This document shows, piece by piece, positions 40,180-51,822 of a DNA stretch of 64,000 nucleotides (positions within the stretch are counted from its first letter, which is position 1; every line of letters starts with the position of its first letter). Made by a program: the position numbers and the translations under genes. The notes beneath the pieces were generated by a model. It worked only from the letters and a program-made list of their open reading frames with translations, was not told where the DNA came from and did no database searches. This DNA comes from Rallus limicola (Eukaryota; Chordata; Aves; Gruiformes; Rallidae), in contig JAKCOZ010000012.1 of the NCBI GenBank assembly GCA_022605955.1, positions 26,534,015-26,598,014 of the forward strand, given 5' to 3'.

Positions 40180-40575
40180 ATCACAGGGGTTGGAAGGGCC
40201 CTCCAGAGCCCATGGGGTCCAACCCCCTGCCAAAGCAGGGTCCCTAGGACAGGGCACACAGGACGGTGTCCAGACGGGGCTGGAATCTCTCCAGAGAAGG
40301 AGACTCCACACCCCCTGGGCAGCCTGGCCCAGGGCTCCCTCACCCTCACTGGGAAGAAGTTCTTCCCCACATTGGGGTGGAACTCCCTGTGCTCCAACTT
40401 GAGCCCATCACCCCTTGTCCTGTCCCCACAGACACTGAGCAGAGGCTGCCCATGTCCCCCTGTGTCCCACCCTTCAGCTATTGATCCCCAGTGATCAGAT
40501 CCCCTCTCAGGCTGCTTCTCTCCAGGCTGAACAGCCCCAGCTCCCTCAGCCTTTCCTCACAGGGGAGATGCTCCA
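40180..40575 (-). mobile_element. CR1 LINE 3' end, group B (copy 18)
   Basis: Left end ATCACAGGGGTTGG; truncated at GGGGAGATGCTCCA. Intronic, 307 bp from the 40882 exon edge, in the sense orientation of IQCJ. Confidence 0.93.
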
Positions 40576-40881
40576 TACTCCCCTCCTCTCCTTAATGTTC
40601 CCTGCATGAAGGAAAAAATCTAGGAGACTCCCTAATACTCTAGAGTTTCCCAGAGGAAATGACAAAAGCAGTGCAGCATGAAAGTTTAGCATTTGAGATT
40701 AAATTCAAAGGGAATGTTCATGTGCTCAAAGGTAGAGGAGAGCTTACCTACCTTGACAAATTTGGGCTGGTTTGTACTCAAAGCTACCCAGAAATCCATG
40801 GCAGACACAGTCTGGGTTCTGTGGTTTGGGAATCAAACTCAGCTGCACATAAAGGCAGAAACAAGAGTCTCCATTACTCAC

Positions 40882-40959
40882 ATTTTCACTTTGGACTCCA
40901 AGGGCTGCAAGTTGATAAATTTCTCAATGTTGTTTTCTTCATCCATGGCAAGCTGATGG
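40882..40959 (-). CDS. IQCJ: IQCJ exon (78 bp)
   Basis: Minus-strand exon with a strong acceptor (TTGTCTCTCTTTCACAG|CCATC) and donor (AAAAT|GTGAGTAATGG). The first C completes a Ser codon begun as AG in the preceding exon. The 25 full codons read HQLAMDEENNIEKF then INLQPLESKVK, and a final AT pairs with the next exon's C to make Ile. The order HQLAMD..ENNIEK..NLQPLESKVK matches the mammalian IQCJ segment just before its IQ motif. No stop occurs across the three joined exons. The segment is predicted acidic and helical; no separate function is known to me. Confidence 0.92.
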
Positions 40960-41130
40960 CTGTGAAAGAGAGACAAGGAAAGGGGTTTAACATGCCTCAG
41001 CATGGTGCTTTTTGTCACTGTGAATGAATTATAAAAGTTGGACAAGAACATACAAGAGCTACTTATAATAAGGTATTGCTGTCTTTGGAGGAAGGCATCT
41101 GGGTCCCTGTCTCCAGTCCCATTTAACCAG

Positions 41131-41834
41131 ACTGGGAGAAGAGCTCCTTGAGAGAAGCCCTGCTGAGAAGGACCTGGGGGTCCCCTGAGCCAGCAGTGGC
41201 TCTTGCAGCTCAGGCGGCCAATGGCATCCTGGGCTCCATCAGCAGAGGGGTGGCAGCAGGGACAGGGAGGGGATTGTCTCTCTCTGCTCTGCCCTCATGA
41301 GGCCCCAGCTGGAGTCCTGTGTCCAGAGCTGGGGCCCCAGGACAAGAGAGATGTGGGACTGTTGGAGAGGGGTCAGAGGAGCCATGGAGATGCTCAGAGG
41401 GCTGGAGCAGCTCCCCTCTGGAGAGAGGCTGAGGGAGCTGGGCTGGGTCAGCCTGGAGAAGAGAAGGCTGTGGGGGGACCTCATTGCAGCCTGCCAGTCC
41501 CTGAAGGGAGCAGAGGAACAGGAGGGGAATCAGCTTGTTCAAGGGCAGAGCCTGGCAGGACAAGGGGGCTGGAGTGAAGCTGGAGGAGGGAAGGGTGAGA
41601 GGAGAGATTGGGGGGAAGTTCTTTGCAGAGAGAGTGGTGAGGGGCTGGAAGGGGCTGCCCAGAGAGGGGGTGGGTGCCCCATCCCTGGGGGTGTTGAAGG
41701 CCAGGTTGTCTGGGGCCCTGGGCAACCTTGTGTAGCTCCAGGCCTGGAGGTTGGTGTCCCTGCCTGTGGCAGGGGGTTGGAGCTCTGTGACCCTTGGGGT
41801 CCCTTCCAACCCAGACCAGGCTGGGATTCTATGA
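41131..41834 (+). mobile_element. CR1 LINE fragment, group A (copy 19)
   Basis: Runs from the GEELL/REALLRRTWGSP coding region to a GGGATTCTATGA tail. Inside the 1,593-bp IQCJ intron, antisense to the gene, and 172 bp from the 40959 acceptor side. Nearly identical to copies 9, 16 and 27, so a recent insertion. Confidence 0.94.
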
Positions 41835-42552
41835 AAAGTACCAATTCAGTCCCAGTTTCAAGATTGGAGCCTGCCCAACTCTTTGCAATAAACCTTCCCA
41901 ATGTCCCAGCTCCAGAGACAGGCACACCCAGCAAAGAAGCTGCTGCAAATAAAAAAAAAAAACAAAAAAACCCCAATACTGGCAAATATAATAGATATTC
42001 TTGCTAAATTAACTTTCATCCCTGGGGCTACATTTGAAAAGCTGAAGAGTAAAATGGAAAGTAACAATGGTAATGCCAGTAGCAAATGAATTACATCAGC
42101 AAAAGCCATACAGGGATGTGAAGAAAAAATTCTCTGTAATAAATGATGACCAAGGAATTGGTGCTGCAAACCAATTGCTGTGAGAAAGCGATTTTAAAAG
42201 GCTGGGAGATCAAAATCAAACATCTCAGGATGCTGCTTTGGATGGGACCAGCAACATGAATGAAAGGTCTTTGTGTGAAAGTTTGTAAGATTAGACCCCA
42301 ACCTGCAGAGTTATTTTGAGACTTTAGTGGCAACTTAATTACATCACTCAATCAGCAGCTGTTTTCAGCAATTATCCTCCTGTAACTAAAAACAAGAGTC
42401 ATTTATGGGAGAGATGCAAAATATTTCATGTATTACCAAGTGAGAAACAGAGTCCACAACAGAGACTTTCCCTCGGGAAGGGCTTGCTGCCCTACAAAAC
42501 CCACTCCACCTTCTCACAGTTGAGATATCACAGAAATCACACCCTTCCTTAC
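41835..42552. other. IQCJ intron, part
   Basis: Single-copy AT-rich intron with an A-run near 41950-41961. No exon seen. Confidence 0.6.
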
Positions 42553-42617
42553 CTCTGAAGCAAGTCTTTGCCATCACTGACCTCTTCCAAGGTGTGCTGA
42601 AGCCTTTTGAGCTCTTC
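42553..42617 (-). CDS. IQCJ: IQCJ N-terminal exon (65 bp)
   Basis: Minus-strand exon with acceptor TTTTCTCTCCTTGTAG|GAAGAG and donor TTCAGAG|GTAAGG. It begins in phase 0 and encodes EELKRLQHTLEEVSDGKDLL followed by Q, leaving AG to join the next exon. EELKRLQ and the spaced LE-VSDGK pattern match the start of mammalian IQCJ, where an initiator exon precedes EELKRLQ. The residues form an amphipathic heptad-like helix. No in-frame ATG is present in this exon, so the start codon must lie upstream. Intron to the next exon: 1,593 bp. Confidence 0.88.
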
Positions 42618-44287
42618 CTACAAGGAGAGAAAACCAAAACACTTCAGAGTGCTTCTGGGAAGCCCTTGGTTGACATTGGAGGTTCCCCCTCAGCACGCTG
42701 TGAGGCAACCACTAAGTTAAACGGTCCCTCAGGTAACATCCATGGGGCTGCTGCAAAATTTAGACATCCAAAGTAACTATAAAGCAAGCAATACATTTAT
42801 CAATATGCCCAGCATGTAAATTTGAAAGGAAAATATCAAATCTACAAAAATCACAGGCAGAGCAAAAGAGGAAAGGATTTGTTCCTGTCTGAGGTGTGCT
42901 TTGATTTCAGAGGAGAAGGTCTTGGGAAGAGGAGAGCGAGCATCAGCTCGTACTGTCAGGCACTTCTTTTTGTTCTGCAATCAAACAGTATTCACTCTCA
43001 TAATTAAGAGAGTCACTGGCTGAGATTTACAGCCTGATGTCTTTACCAGGGTATTTGCATCAGATCCAGCTCCTGCTTCAATAGCAGAGATGTCACCGAT
43101 TTCACTGCAGGTGCATGGCTGGGGTTCCCTCCATCCATGCTAATGGCCCAGGAAAAATCTCCCCCTGATGTTCAAGCACAGCAATACAGCTTAAAAGACT
43201 AAACTGTGTCTGGCTGGTTGGGTTGAATTGTTCAGGAGGGGTGGGGACTGGTGGAGAACCTGGTCACAAGGGAGGGCATGGTCCATGTGAGGCCATTCCT
43301 GGGATGAACTCCCTATCCCCTGGCAAACCATGACTACAGAGTGCCTTGGCATCACTGGGACACACATGCACCCCCCACACATGCCCCATCTCCTTAGGAG
43401 CTGGGCAGAGAAGCAAACACTGACACACACACCCCCACAAGCACCCCCCATGAGGTACTGCAGAGAGGACCAGTGTACCTCCATCACGGGATGCAGGATG
43501 TGTTCACACATCAACTGCTGGGTAATTAAACACCACTGGAAAAGGAGAAGCCCACACAAAAAAAATCCTAACTCCTGGCTTCTTTTGCTCATTAAGCTGG
43601 GAACAAAATGCAACAGCAAAAGCTACTCAGAGTAAGGAAGGAGGGTGATTTACCTCACACCCACCAGGCATACAGATACCAGATTCCCAGGGAGGCTAAG
43701 AACACTGAAAAGGCAAAACAAGGGCAGCTTCATCTTGTAGATCTTATCCAACCTGGGGCTGAATCAAAGCTTGGTATTTCCAGTAAGACTGTTGCAATCT
43801 TTGGAGCACAACAGATCAGCCAGCTTGACCTTCTCCTTCCCCAAATAAAGCTGATTTTGTGAACCAGAGGGATTTTACGTGGCATTTTTTAAATCCCATA
43901 CAAGACTCTGCCCTGCTCAACACAAAACAAGATCACAGTAGGCAGCTGATTTACTCCTAACACAGCTGCCATTTCTTCCCAGCCCCTGGAAGGACTATTA
44001 CTGCCAAAGATGTTCTATGCATAAAGAGGATTTGTCAAGGCAACAAGGTAGATGTTTACCCAAGTCTTCACCCCTCTGGGTTTCTAATTGTAGCACCATT
44101 TGGTGGATGGGCTGCAGCTGATGACACCCTGTGTGTTGTTTGGGGGAGCCTGGCTGCCACGTACCACTCATCAGCCACTGGAAACAATCCAGATGCCTTC
44201 CTTTCCTTTCCTTTCTTCCTCTTTTTACCTGATCTGAGGAACATCCTCTCCTGGCATATTAAAACCAAGCAACCTTCAAAACTGTTT
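42618..44287. other. Probable IQCJ first intron, unannotated part
   Basis: Single-copy DNA, CA-rich around 43360-43450. No exon found with confidence. Confidence 0.5.
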
Positions 44288-44861
44288 TCACAGGATCACC
44301 AGGTTGGAAAAGCCCTTTAAGATCATCAAGTCCAACCATTCCCATCCTAAGCTAAACCAGATCCCTGAGCACCTCATCTCCCCTCTGTTAAACACACCCA
44401 GGGCTGGGGACTCAGCCCCCTCCCTGGGCAGTCTGTGCCACAGCCCCACAACTCTGCCAGGGAAGAACTTTGCCCTCCCAGCTGAGCTGACCCTGCCCTG
44501 GCCCAGCTTGAGCCCATTGCCCCTTGTCCCAGCTCCTGTCCCCTGGCTGAAGAGACCAGCGCCCACCTCTCTGCACCCTCCTGGCAGGGCAGGGGAGGTG
44601 GGGAGAAGGTCTCCCCTCAGCCTCCTCTGCTCCAGGCTCAACACCCCCAGCTCCCTCAGCTGCTCCTCAGAGGATTTGCCCTCCAGCCCCTTCCCCAGCC
44701 TGGTTGCCCTTCTCTGGACTGGCTCCAGGACCCCAATGTCCTTCTGATGGTGAGGAGCCCAGAACTGGACCCAGCTTCAAGGTGCCCAGTCCAGGGGCAC
44801 AATCCCCTCCCCAGACCTACTGGCCACACTGTGTCTGACACAAGCCAGGATGCCATTGGCC
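44288..44861 (-). mobile_element. CR1 LINE fragment, group C (copy 20)
   Basis: Left end TCACAGGATCACCAGGTTGG. Extends to the GQCHPGLCQTQ-equivalent region ending GATGCCATTGGCCTA. Small internal loss near 44780 relative to copy 29. Confidence 0.93.
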
Positions 44862-45414
44862 TAAATCAGTTTTCTTCGAGGCACAGCTCAGCTCCCAGAT
44901 AACCTTTTCTTCTTCCATATTATCCCAATGGTCATTTTATTTCCAGCATATCCCAGAGCTCTGGACAGTCATTTAGAATGTGAAAACAATTTGCAATCGA
45001 CTTTATATATAGCTCTGGGTGACAAAACCTGCCTGACTTCCATAAATCATTTCTTGTGTTTGACATCATTTTCTATTAACCTCAGGGTGCAGACTGAACA
45101 CACACCCAAAAAAAAAAAGAAGAGTAAAACCCAAAATTGGTTGTGACATTTTTGACTATTCAGTCTTTCAATTAAACATCACCAGACAGCCTTATAAAAG
45201 CCCTGATATAAGGCAACTACAGAAGGGGCATAGTCATGTTTGCATAATTGGGAAGAGGAGGAGACATAAAATCTATACTAATTTCAGTTTTGCATCATTA
45301 ACCATGAAGTATTGATTATTACTCCTTGCAACAAAATTTATGAAGCCAGCTCTACTGGAAAGTGATTTGGGAGCTGCATCCTCAGCCCCCACAGCGTGGT
45401 AACTGATGTGGTGT
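44862..45414. other. Unannotated AT-rich DNA
   Basis: Nothing recognised; A-run at 45108-45118. Confidence 0.5.
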
Positions 45415-45921
45415 CAGCTGCACCTCGAGTGGTGGGTCCAGTTCTGGGCTCCTCAGCATCAGAAGGACATTGGGGTCCTGGAGAGAGTCCAGAGAAGGGC
45501 AACCAGGCTGGGGAAGGGGCTGGAGGGCAAATCCTCTGAGGAGCAGCTGAGGGAGCTGGGGGTGTTGAGGCTGGAGCAGAGCAGGCCGAGGGGAGACCTT
45601 CTCCCCACCTCCCCTGCCCTGCCAGGAGGGTGCAGAGAGGTGGGCAATGGTCTCTTCAGCCAGGGGACAGGAGCTGGGACAAAAGGGGCAATGGGCTCAA
45701 GCTGGGCCAGGGCAGGCTCAGCTCAGCTGGGAGGGCAAAGTTCTTCCCTGGCAGAGTTGTGGGGCTGTGGCACAGGCTGCCCAGGGAGGGGCTGAGTCCC
45801 CATCCCTGGGTGTGTTTAACAGAGGGGAGATGAGGTGCTCAGGGATCTGGTTTAGCTTAGGATGGGAATGTTTGGACTTGATGATATTTAAAGGTCTTTT
45901 CCAACCTGGTGATTCTGTGAC
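45415..45921 (+). mobile_element. CR1 LINE 3' end, group C (copy 21)
   Basis: Starts at CAGCTGCACCTCGAGTGGTG (coding) and ends AACCTGGTGATTCTGTGA. A 2-base insertion near 45682 breaks the frame relative to copy 7. Confidence 0.93.
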
Positions 45922-47419
45922 AGCCAGGATGCTGCTGCTGTTCCAACCCATGGCCTTAGGAGATGCATCTCCCAGATTACACTGGGAGTGACCCAGCTGC
46001 AAGCTTGAACTTCAGAAAATTAAACTGGAAGAGATCCATACTTCTGTCTGAATACACAATGAGTTATGATGCCTCTATAAGCCTGGCTATAATGTAAACA
46101 CACTGTAAAATTTACTGCAGTTTCCCTTTTCCTTCTTCAGTTGAATACAGACATTAATAGCAATTGGGTAGCTACAGACACCTGGAGATACCTAAGGAAG
46201 GAAAAGCCATGAAACCTTGGCTTGCCAGACCTCTGTTAAGAGCAGACTAAAGCTCTTTAGTCTAAATCTAGACTTTTTTCTAGCCTTTAAACACGTGCAT
46301 TCTGCCTACATGTTAATTCTTTGTTCAGCCTGGAGACCTCTGTTGGGAACTAGGCTGCTGAGATGACTCAGCTACTGCCAGGAAACCCTGTAACCTTGTG
46401 GGACAGAACAGACTGAGGGGCTCAAGTCTATAGGCTCCTGCCCACGTGTCAAAGACCTGTCTTAAGCTGCACAGAGCTGGCTCAGCACAGCCTGCATGCT
46501 GTACAGGCTGGGCTTTGCTGTCAATATTTACAATTAGAGCAAGAAGACTCTGTGTCCCTCTGCTTTTTTCCACTGTGAATCCACCGTTGGGCCCCACACA
46601 GCCCAAGGACAGGCTCACTCTGTGCAGTGATTTAGCATCCTCACTCACTGCCTTCAGCAGCTTCTGGAGGCTTTATTTTTCTTCAGTGGAGGGACCCAGA
46701 CGTTGCCATAGACTTTGGTCCTTGCTTGGGCTTGCACAGAAGCTTCACCTCTGTTTGACCCGCTGTGGAGATGACAGCAGCCAGCAGATACAGGATCACA
46801 GAGACAGAAATCTAAACCAATCCAAATGCTCTAATCCCTAAACTCCTTTTCAAGGAGCCCTTTTCAAAAACCAGCTATTAGCCCAAATTCTAAGTAAGAA
46901 ACCTGCAGAGATTAAATCATACCTGGAGAAACATTCACCTCCAGTAGCAGGCAGTGATTTCTTTTTTTTGTTGTAGCTGTACCCAAAAATATCCATTCAG
47001 CTCAGCAGAGCTGTTTATACCTGTGGGTTTAGACTAGCAGAGAGAAATCAGAGCAGAAGCCACATATTAAAAATTAATTTTAAAAAATCTTTTTTGGACA
47101 GGTGTGCTATTGCTTCTCTTTGCCCAAGAGATCTGTCAATTGGTGCTAAATAAATAGACAAGAGTGCTTCTTGAGAGGACAGAGAGACTTCAGTAGAGCC
47201 ACATCCCAGAAATAGCAGTAAAATTGATTTGGTTTTCCATTTTTTAATTAAGAGTGAAGGCAGCAGTTACTCAAACACAACAGCTTTGGGTGTTTCTCTA
47301 TTCCATTGAAGTTCTTACAAATTTTAATCAGAATTTTGTTGGATTTTCTCTTCTGTGGGAAAACTTGTGTTTACAGGCATTTCTTCCTCCCCTTACCTGC
47401 AAGGCACTTGACAAAAGTG
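45922..47419. other. Unannotated DNA
   Basis: No exon or element recognised. Plus-strand frame 46446-46841 has no recognisable domain. Confidence 0.45.
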
Positions 47420-47609
47420 GCCTTGTAGATCCAGGCCTGAGGTTGGAGCACCAGGCCTGAGGTTGTGATCCAGGCCTGAGGTTGGAGTGCCAGGCCTGGA
47501 GGTTGGAGCGCCAGGCCTGGAGGTTGTAGATCCAGGCCTGTGGCAGGGGGTTTGGAGCTCTGTGATCCTTGGGATCCCTTCCAACCTATGCCAGTGTATG
47601 ATTCTATGA
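47420..47609 (+). mobile_element. CR1 LINE 3' end, group A (copy 22), internally expanded
   Basis: Short 3'-end copy ending TGTATGATTCTATGA. The normally single AGGCCTGGAGGTTGG segment of the CR1 3' UTR is present six times in tandem. Confidence 0.9.
47433..47540 (+). repeat. ~20-bp tandem array (6 units) within CR1 3' UTR
   Basis: AGGCCTG begins at 47433, 47453, 47472, 47492, 47513 and 47534; spacing is 19-21 bp. Units read AGGCCTGRAGGTTGGAG-CC with small changes. Confidence 0.92.
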
Positions 47610-49449
47610 AAACATTAGGGTACCAGTTTAAGATCCTCCTCTTCTGGTGTGTGAAGGCCACAGGGAGCAGAGGAACCCTACACTGGAGCAGCAGGGTTGC
47701 TCTCACCCCTTTGGAACGGGATGCACCCTTCAGTTTGGGCTGTGGGGTGCTGGTGAGCACAGGCAGGGTGCTCAAAAGAGGCTGGAGCATCAGTGCTGCC
47801 CAATGGCACCTGGTGAGATAGACTGGAGCACGCACCAGCCACAGCCTTGAACACAAACTGTGTCTCATCAGGGAGTTTTAATTTGGAAAGATCATTCAGG
47901 ATCCTGGGTGCTTTCACAGCGGCTCTTGCCAGTGACCATGCAAATCCCATCTCGTTGTTCCAGTGCATTTAAAGGCAAAGGTCCCAGTTGTTCTCCATAA
48001 CACTGACACAGGGACCTGCAAAACCCACTGCCCCTTTCCCAGAGCAGCCTCTGAGGTGACAGCACAACCGAGCCCAGCTGAAGGCAGGCTGAAGCCAGCA
48101 GCACTGCAATGCCTGCTCCCTTGAGAGCAGAAGACATGCAGCATCCATCCTGATCAAAGCCACCTGATGCCTCTTTCTGTCGCCTATTAAAGCTTAAACA
48201 CTCTCACCTCCTGCTGTTTTCCAATGCCATGGTCTTCAGAGGTGGGTAGGAGACAACGAAGCAGCTCCTCCTGCTGCTGCTCACCTCTACCAGTCCATCC
48301 CACCAGCCTGGGGACGGCACACTCAATGCTAAACCACCTTTCCCACCAGCTCTGATGCACACCCCCCTCACATTCCAGCACAGCAGCAGCAGCAGCCTCA
48401 GCTGCTTTGGGTTACAGAAAACAGCCCATCACCTGTGCTGTTCTGAGCTGCCTACACACAGGTCTGCCCTTTGCCCTATTTTCATTGTTGCCCATTTTCC
48501 CCATTCACCCACAAGTTCTTCTCGTGCCCACAAAGCATCTTGGGGTTTATTACTTTTATTTTTTTTCATTTAATTAATTTGCACTTATGCTTTACCCTGG
48601 TTTCCCAGTGAAGACCATGGCCCCTGCATTAAATGCTATAGAGTCTGCAGCTCAGTCTGGCAAGGCCTGTCAGGCAGTGTGTTAATTAAGCCTCTTAGCA
48701 GGATACAATGAGTCTAAAGAGGATAGAAAGATCAGGAGCCTTTGCAGTGGAGGCTTTTACTCACTACAGTTTTGGGCACCCATTCATGCCAGCCTGGAGG
48801 GGCTCCTCTCTGTAGAGAACAGGGGGGTTGCCCCCAAAGCAGCATCTCTGGTGACACTGGTATGGGGGTATATCAGAGGCACAAGGTGCCCAGGTTTGGG
48901 CAGACACAAGACCATCTGTATTAGTTTCCTTTTCAAGGATGTGGAGCATTCTGCATCCCATCTGGGGGGCTGGAACATGAAAGCTAACACTGTACCCTGA
49001 GTACACTGAGCTTTTCATACTGCTGGTAATTAAATGTTGTGTGGTGACAACTGCTTCATACCCTGGAACAAAAAACCATGTCAGATGACAGTGACTTTTG
49101 TATACTGAGGGTAGGATGGGAAGGTCCTGTTTTATTTACTCTGGTAACCCCACAGGGACCTTGAACACTTCAGCTACAAAAGTTCAGGGAGAGTACATTA
49201 ACTGCACAAGATTAACATAGCTACAGGGGCTCTGTGGTCCACAGCTGCCAGGGCCACTTCCCAGATACTTTACAAAAATTGTGCCATCAATAGAGCTACC
49301 AAAACCTGCTGGAATGAGTTTCACACTCAGATTTAGAAACAAAATATGGAATAGATTAGTGGCTGCAGGGAGCCACAGCACAGACACTGAGGCCAGATCC
49401 TGTATCCTAGCTTGCCACTAACCTACAATGGCACCTTAGGTCTTCCCAC
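47610..49449. other. Probable intron, unannotated
   Basis: Single-copy DNA. A short CAG run at about 48380-48393 and T/A runs near 48555. No exon supported. Confidence 0.45.
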
Positions 49450-49500
49450 CTCCTTTCTTGTGTGCATCTCATCCATTTGGGTCACAATATCTTCAAGGAA
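49450..49500 (-). CDS. Possible upstream IQCJ exon with start codon
   Basis: On the minus strand an open segment reads LEDIVTQMDEMHTRKE and ends GAG|GTGGGAAG, a usable but weak donor. Nine codons from ATG at 49476 end in phase 0, which would join in frame to the 42553-42617 exon (EELKRLQ). No stop occurs upstream before an antisense CR1 begins at 49501. Phase, strand and position fit a first coding exon, and mammalian IQCJ also begins with a very short initiator exon. Against it: the donor is not ideal, the acceptor or 5' end is hidden by the CR1, and I cannot align the residues to a known protein. Confidence 0.35.
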
Positions 49501-49662
49501 GAGCCCTGGGCCAGGCTGCCCAGGGGGTGTGGAGTCTCCTTCTCTGGAGAGATTCCAGCCCCGTCTGGACACCGCCCTGTGTGCCCTGTCCTAGGGACCC
49601 TGCTTTGGCAGGGGGTTGGACCCCATGGGCTCTGGAGGGCCCTGCCAACCCCCACAATTCTG
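49501..49662 (+). mobile_element. CR1 LINE 3' fragment, group B (copy 23)
   Basis: Starts GAGCCCTGGGCCAGGC and ends CCCCACAATTCTG. Followed by a 32-bp non-CR1 segment shared with copy 18's flank, then a second CR1-like tail at 49695-49743. Confidence 0.92.
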
Positions 49663-49694
49663 GAGAGCAAGCAGAGATCTCTTAAGTGTCATTT
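49663..49694. repeat. 32-bp sequence shared with 40128-40159 (inverted)
   Basis: Two mismatches against the reverse complement of 40128-40159. Lies immediately after the CR1 3' end. Confidence 0.8.
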
Positions 49695-49743
49695 CCCATG
49701 AGCTCTGGGGGTCCTTTCCAACCCCTACAGCTCTGTGACTCTG
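49695..49743 (+). mobile_element. Second CR1 tail remnant, group B-like
   Basis: CCATGAGCTCTGGGGGTCC then TTTCCAACCCCTACAG and CTCTGTGACTCTG reproduce the last ~50 bases of a group B CR1. Part of copy 23's locus. Confidence 0.7.
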
Positions 49744-51787
49744 CCATTTAACTAATCTTGATTAGTTAAAACAAAATGTGGTTGTTAACCACTATTTAAT
49801 ACCAAACCATTTCACTCTTTCATCACTTTTCCATCAAATACTGTCTGCATTTCCCTTCCAGGTCTCTCTGCAGGAGGACCACAGCCCCTCTGCTACAAAC
49901 ACTGCTCCCTATGAGCACGGGGTAAGCATGTGTTGGCCCTGTCCATGCACTCAGCTTTCCAAATAACCCAAAGAAGGGGCCAGCCAAACCCCAAGGACAG
50001 CTCCAGGAAAGGAAGCGTCCCACTGAACAGAAAACGAGGCCAGCAGGAGGAAAGAAAGGGGAAGCATCACTGAGACATTTCAGGCTGGAAAGAGGTTACC
50101 ACTCATTAGAGTTCCACCAGGATGAGTGTCACAGCTGTTTGACAAGACCAAGCCAGTGCAGCAAGGTTTCTAAGGGTCCAGCTGATCAACAGAGCACACA
50201 TGGGAATAGGAGCATTAGCCAATTACCTCTCACAGTTTGTTACTCATCTCCCTGTTATTTGAGATGCTTAAGAGATGCTTCACTCTAGGTGCATTTTCTC
50301 AGTTCACTGGGAATCAAGTTATGCCTGTAGAGCCCAGTCCACAGTTTAGGTTACTCTCTGAAAGGGAAGAGCACGTTGCTGTCCAGCACAGCCCAACTCT
50401 TGGTGATTTTTTTCATAAACAAGATTCCTGTAAGTTTTCTAGCTAATAATCTCCTTACAGAATATGGTCTGGTGTTCCCAAGGCTCCCTCAGGTCCTTCC
50501 TACAGTGTGATTTGACTGACAAGTCTTTTGTGACTTCTTACTCTTCAGTTCAGTGTGGTTAGAGACCTGTCCTACCAGTGCTTTTATCTGCTGTACCACC
50601 TTTCCCCCTCCCCATCCTTCACCCGTGGTACCTACCTGTAATGTCCCCACACACTCAGCAGTGGAGAGTTACCTCCAGCTGAGAAATCCCTTCTGGCTAA
50701 GGGGCTCCTTGTCCAAGTCCTCCAAAATCCACAGGATGATTTGGACTGCTTTGAATCCTGACTCCTGACAGAAGTCCAGGACAGAGCTAGGGGGGGAAAT
50801 TTGGGACCATTTGAGCCAGGTTTTCCTGTAACACTGTCCCACAGAGAGGGGAAAAAAAACCCCAACAAAAATCACAGCAGAAATACCCCAGGACTTCTGA
50901 GAGCTTCTGGATTGCTTTCTGCACCCTGTGCTGTGCAGAACACGGTGGGACCCACCACAACCAGTAGCTGCATCGCTCAGCCTGCTCTTGCTAACCCCAC
51001 AGGGCTGCCTTGGGTTTCCCAGCTGGAAACCAACGTTGGGCAGTAGGTACACCCCTTGGGTCTTGGAAAACCAAAGGAGCAGAGAAGGAAAAGCTTTATT
51101 AGAGCAGCTAAATCACTGACTAGGCACAGACCCAGCGTAGGGAGCAAAAGCCTCCTTGTATTTGAATTGAGCTCGTGCTCCATACCTGGGCACCTGGCTA
51201 CATAAGGGTGCCCAGGACAGCTGGTGTACTAATCCCTCTCACAAGCAGGTGTAAGCAGTGGGAAGGGAGATGCAGCAATGCTGGTGAGAGCTCCTGGGTG
51301 ATGGGAGCACTCACAGGATGACCTGTTGAGCTCTGCTCCACTTTACGTGCTATCAATAAATTGTTTTCTCTTTCTTCCTTCATCTCAGCCCTGGGGAAGA
51401 GTAATTTATTGCACCATGGCTACAGAACATTATTTCACAGTTACAGCAGCTCTGGAAACCTTGCACAGGGATGAATGCCATTAAAAAGGCAAGTTAGACT
51501 CCTTTTAAAAAGCCTCTTCTTTCTGATGCTGTCGCTGCGGTCAGGGCTTTCAACAGCCCTGCTTCTGCCTTGAAATACACAAGCTTTTAACTTTTGCCAA
51601 GGGAACCAACTTGAGAGAATGAAGCCTCTTGACATCTTGGCTTCTCTGGTGCCAAAGTGTTTCTGAAACTACAGCCAGTCTGAACACTGAGGAAAAGGTC
51701 TGGAATAGCACGAGGGCTACAGGAGGCTCAGCAGAGAAAGCATTTCATGGGTGATAGTTCAAGGGAAAAAGCAGAGAAGAAAAAAAA

Positions 51788-51822
51788 TACACACACATAT
51801 ATATATATACACACACACACAT
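51788..51822. repeat. (AC)n(AT)n(AC)n microsatellite
   Basis: Compound dinucleotide repeat of about 35 bp. Confidence 0.93.

Noticed and set aside
40659..41027. 122-codon plus-strand frame
   Set aside because: It overlaps the IQCJ exon 40882-40959 on the opposite strand, which has far better support from splice sites and homology.
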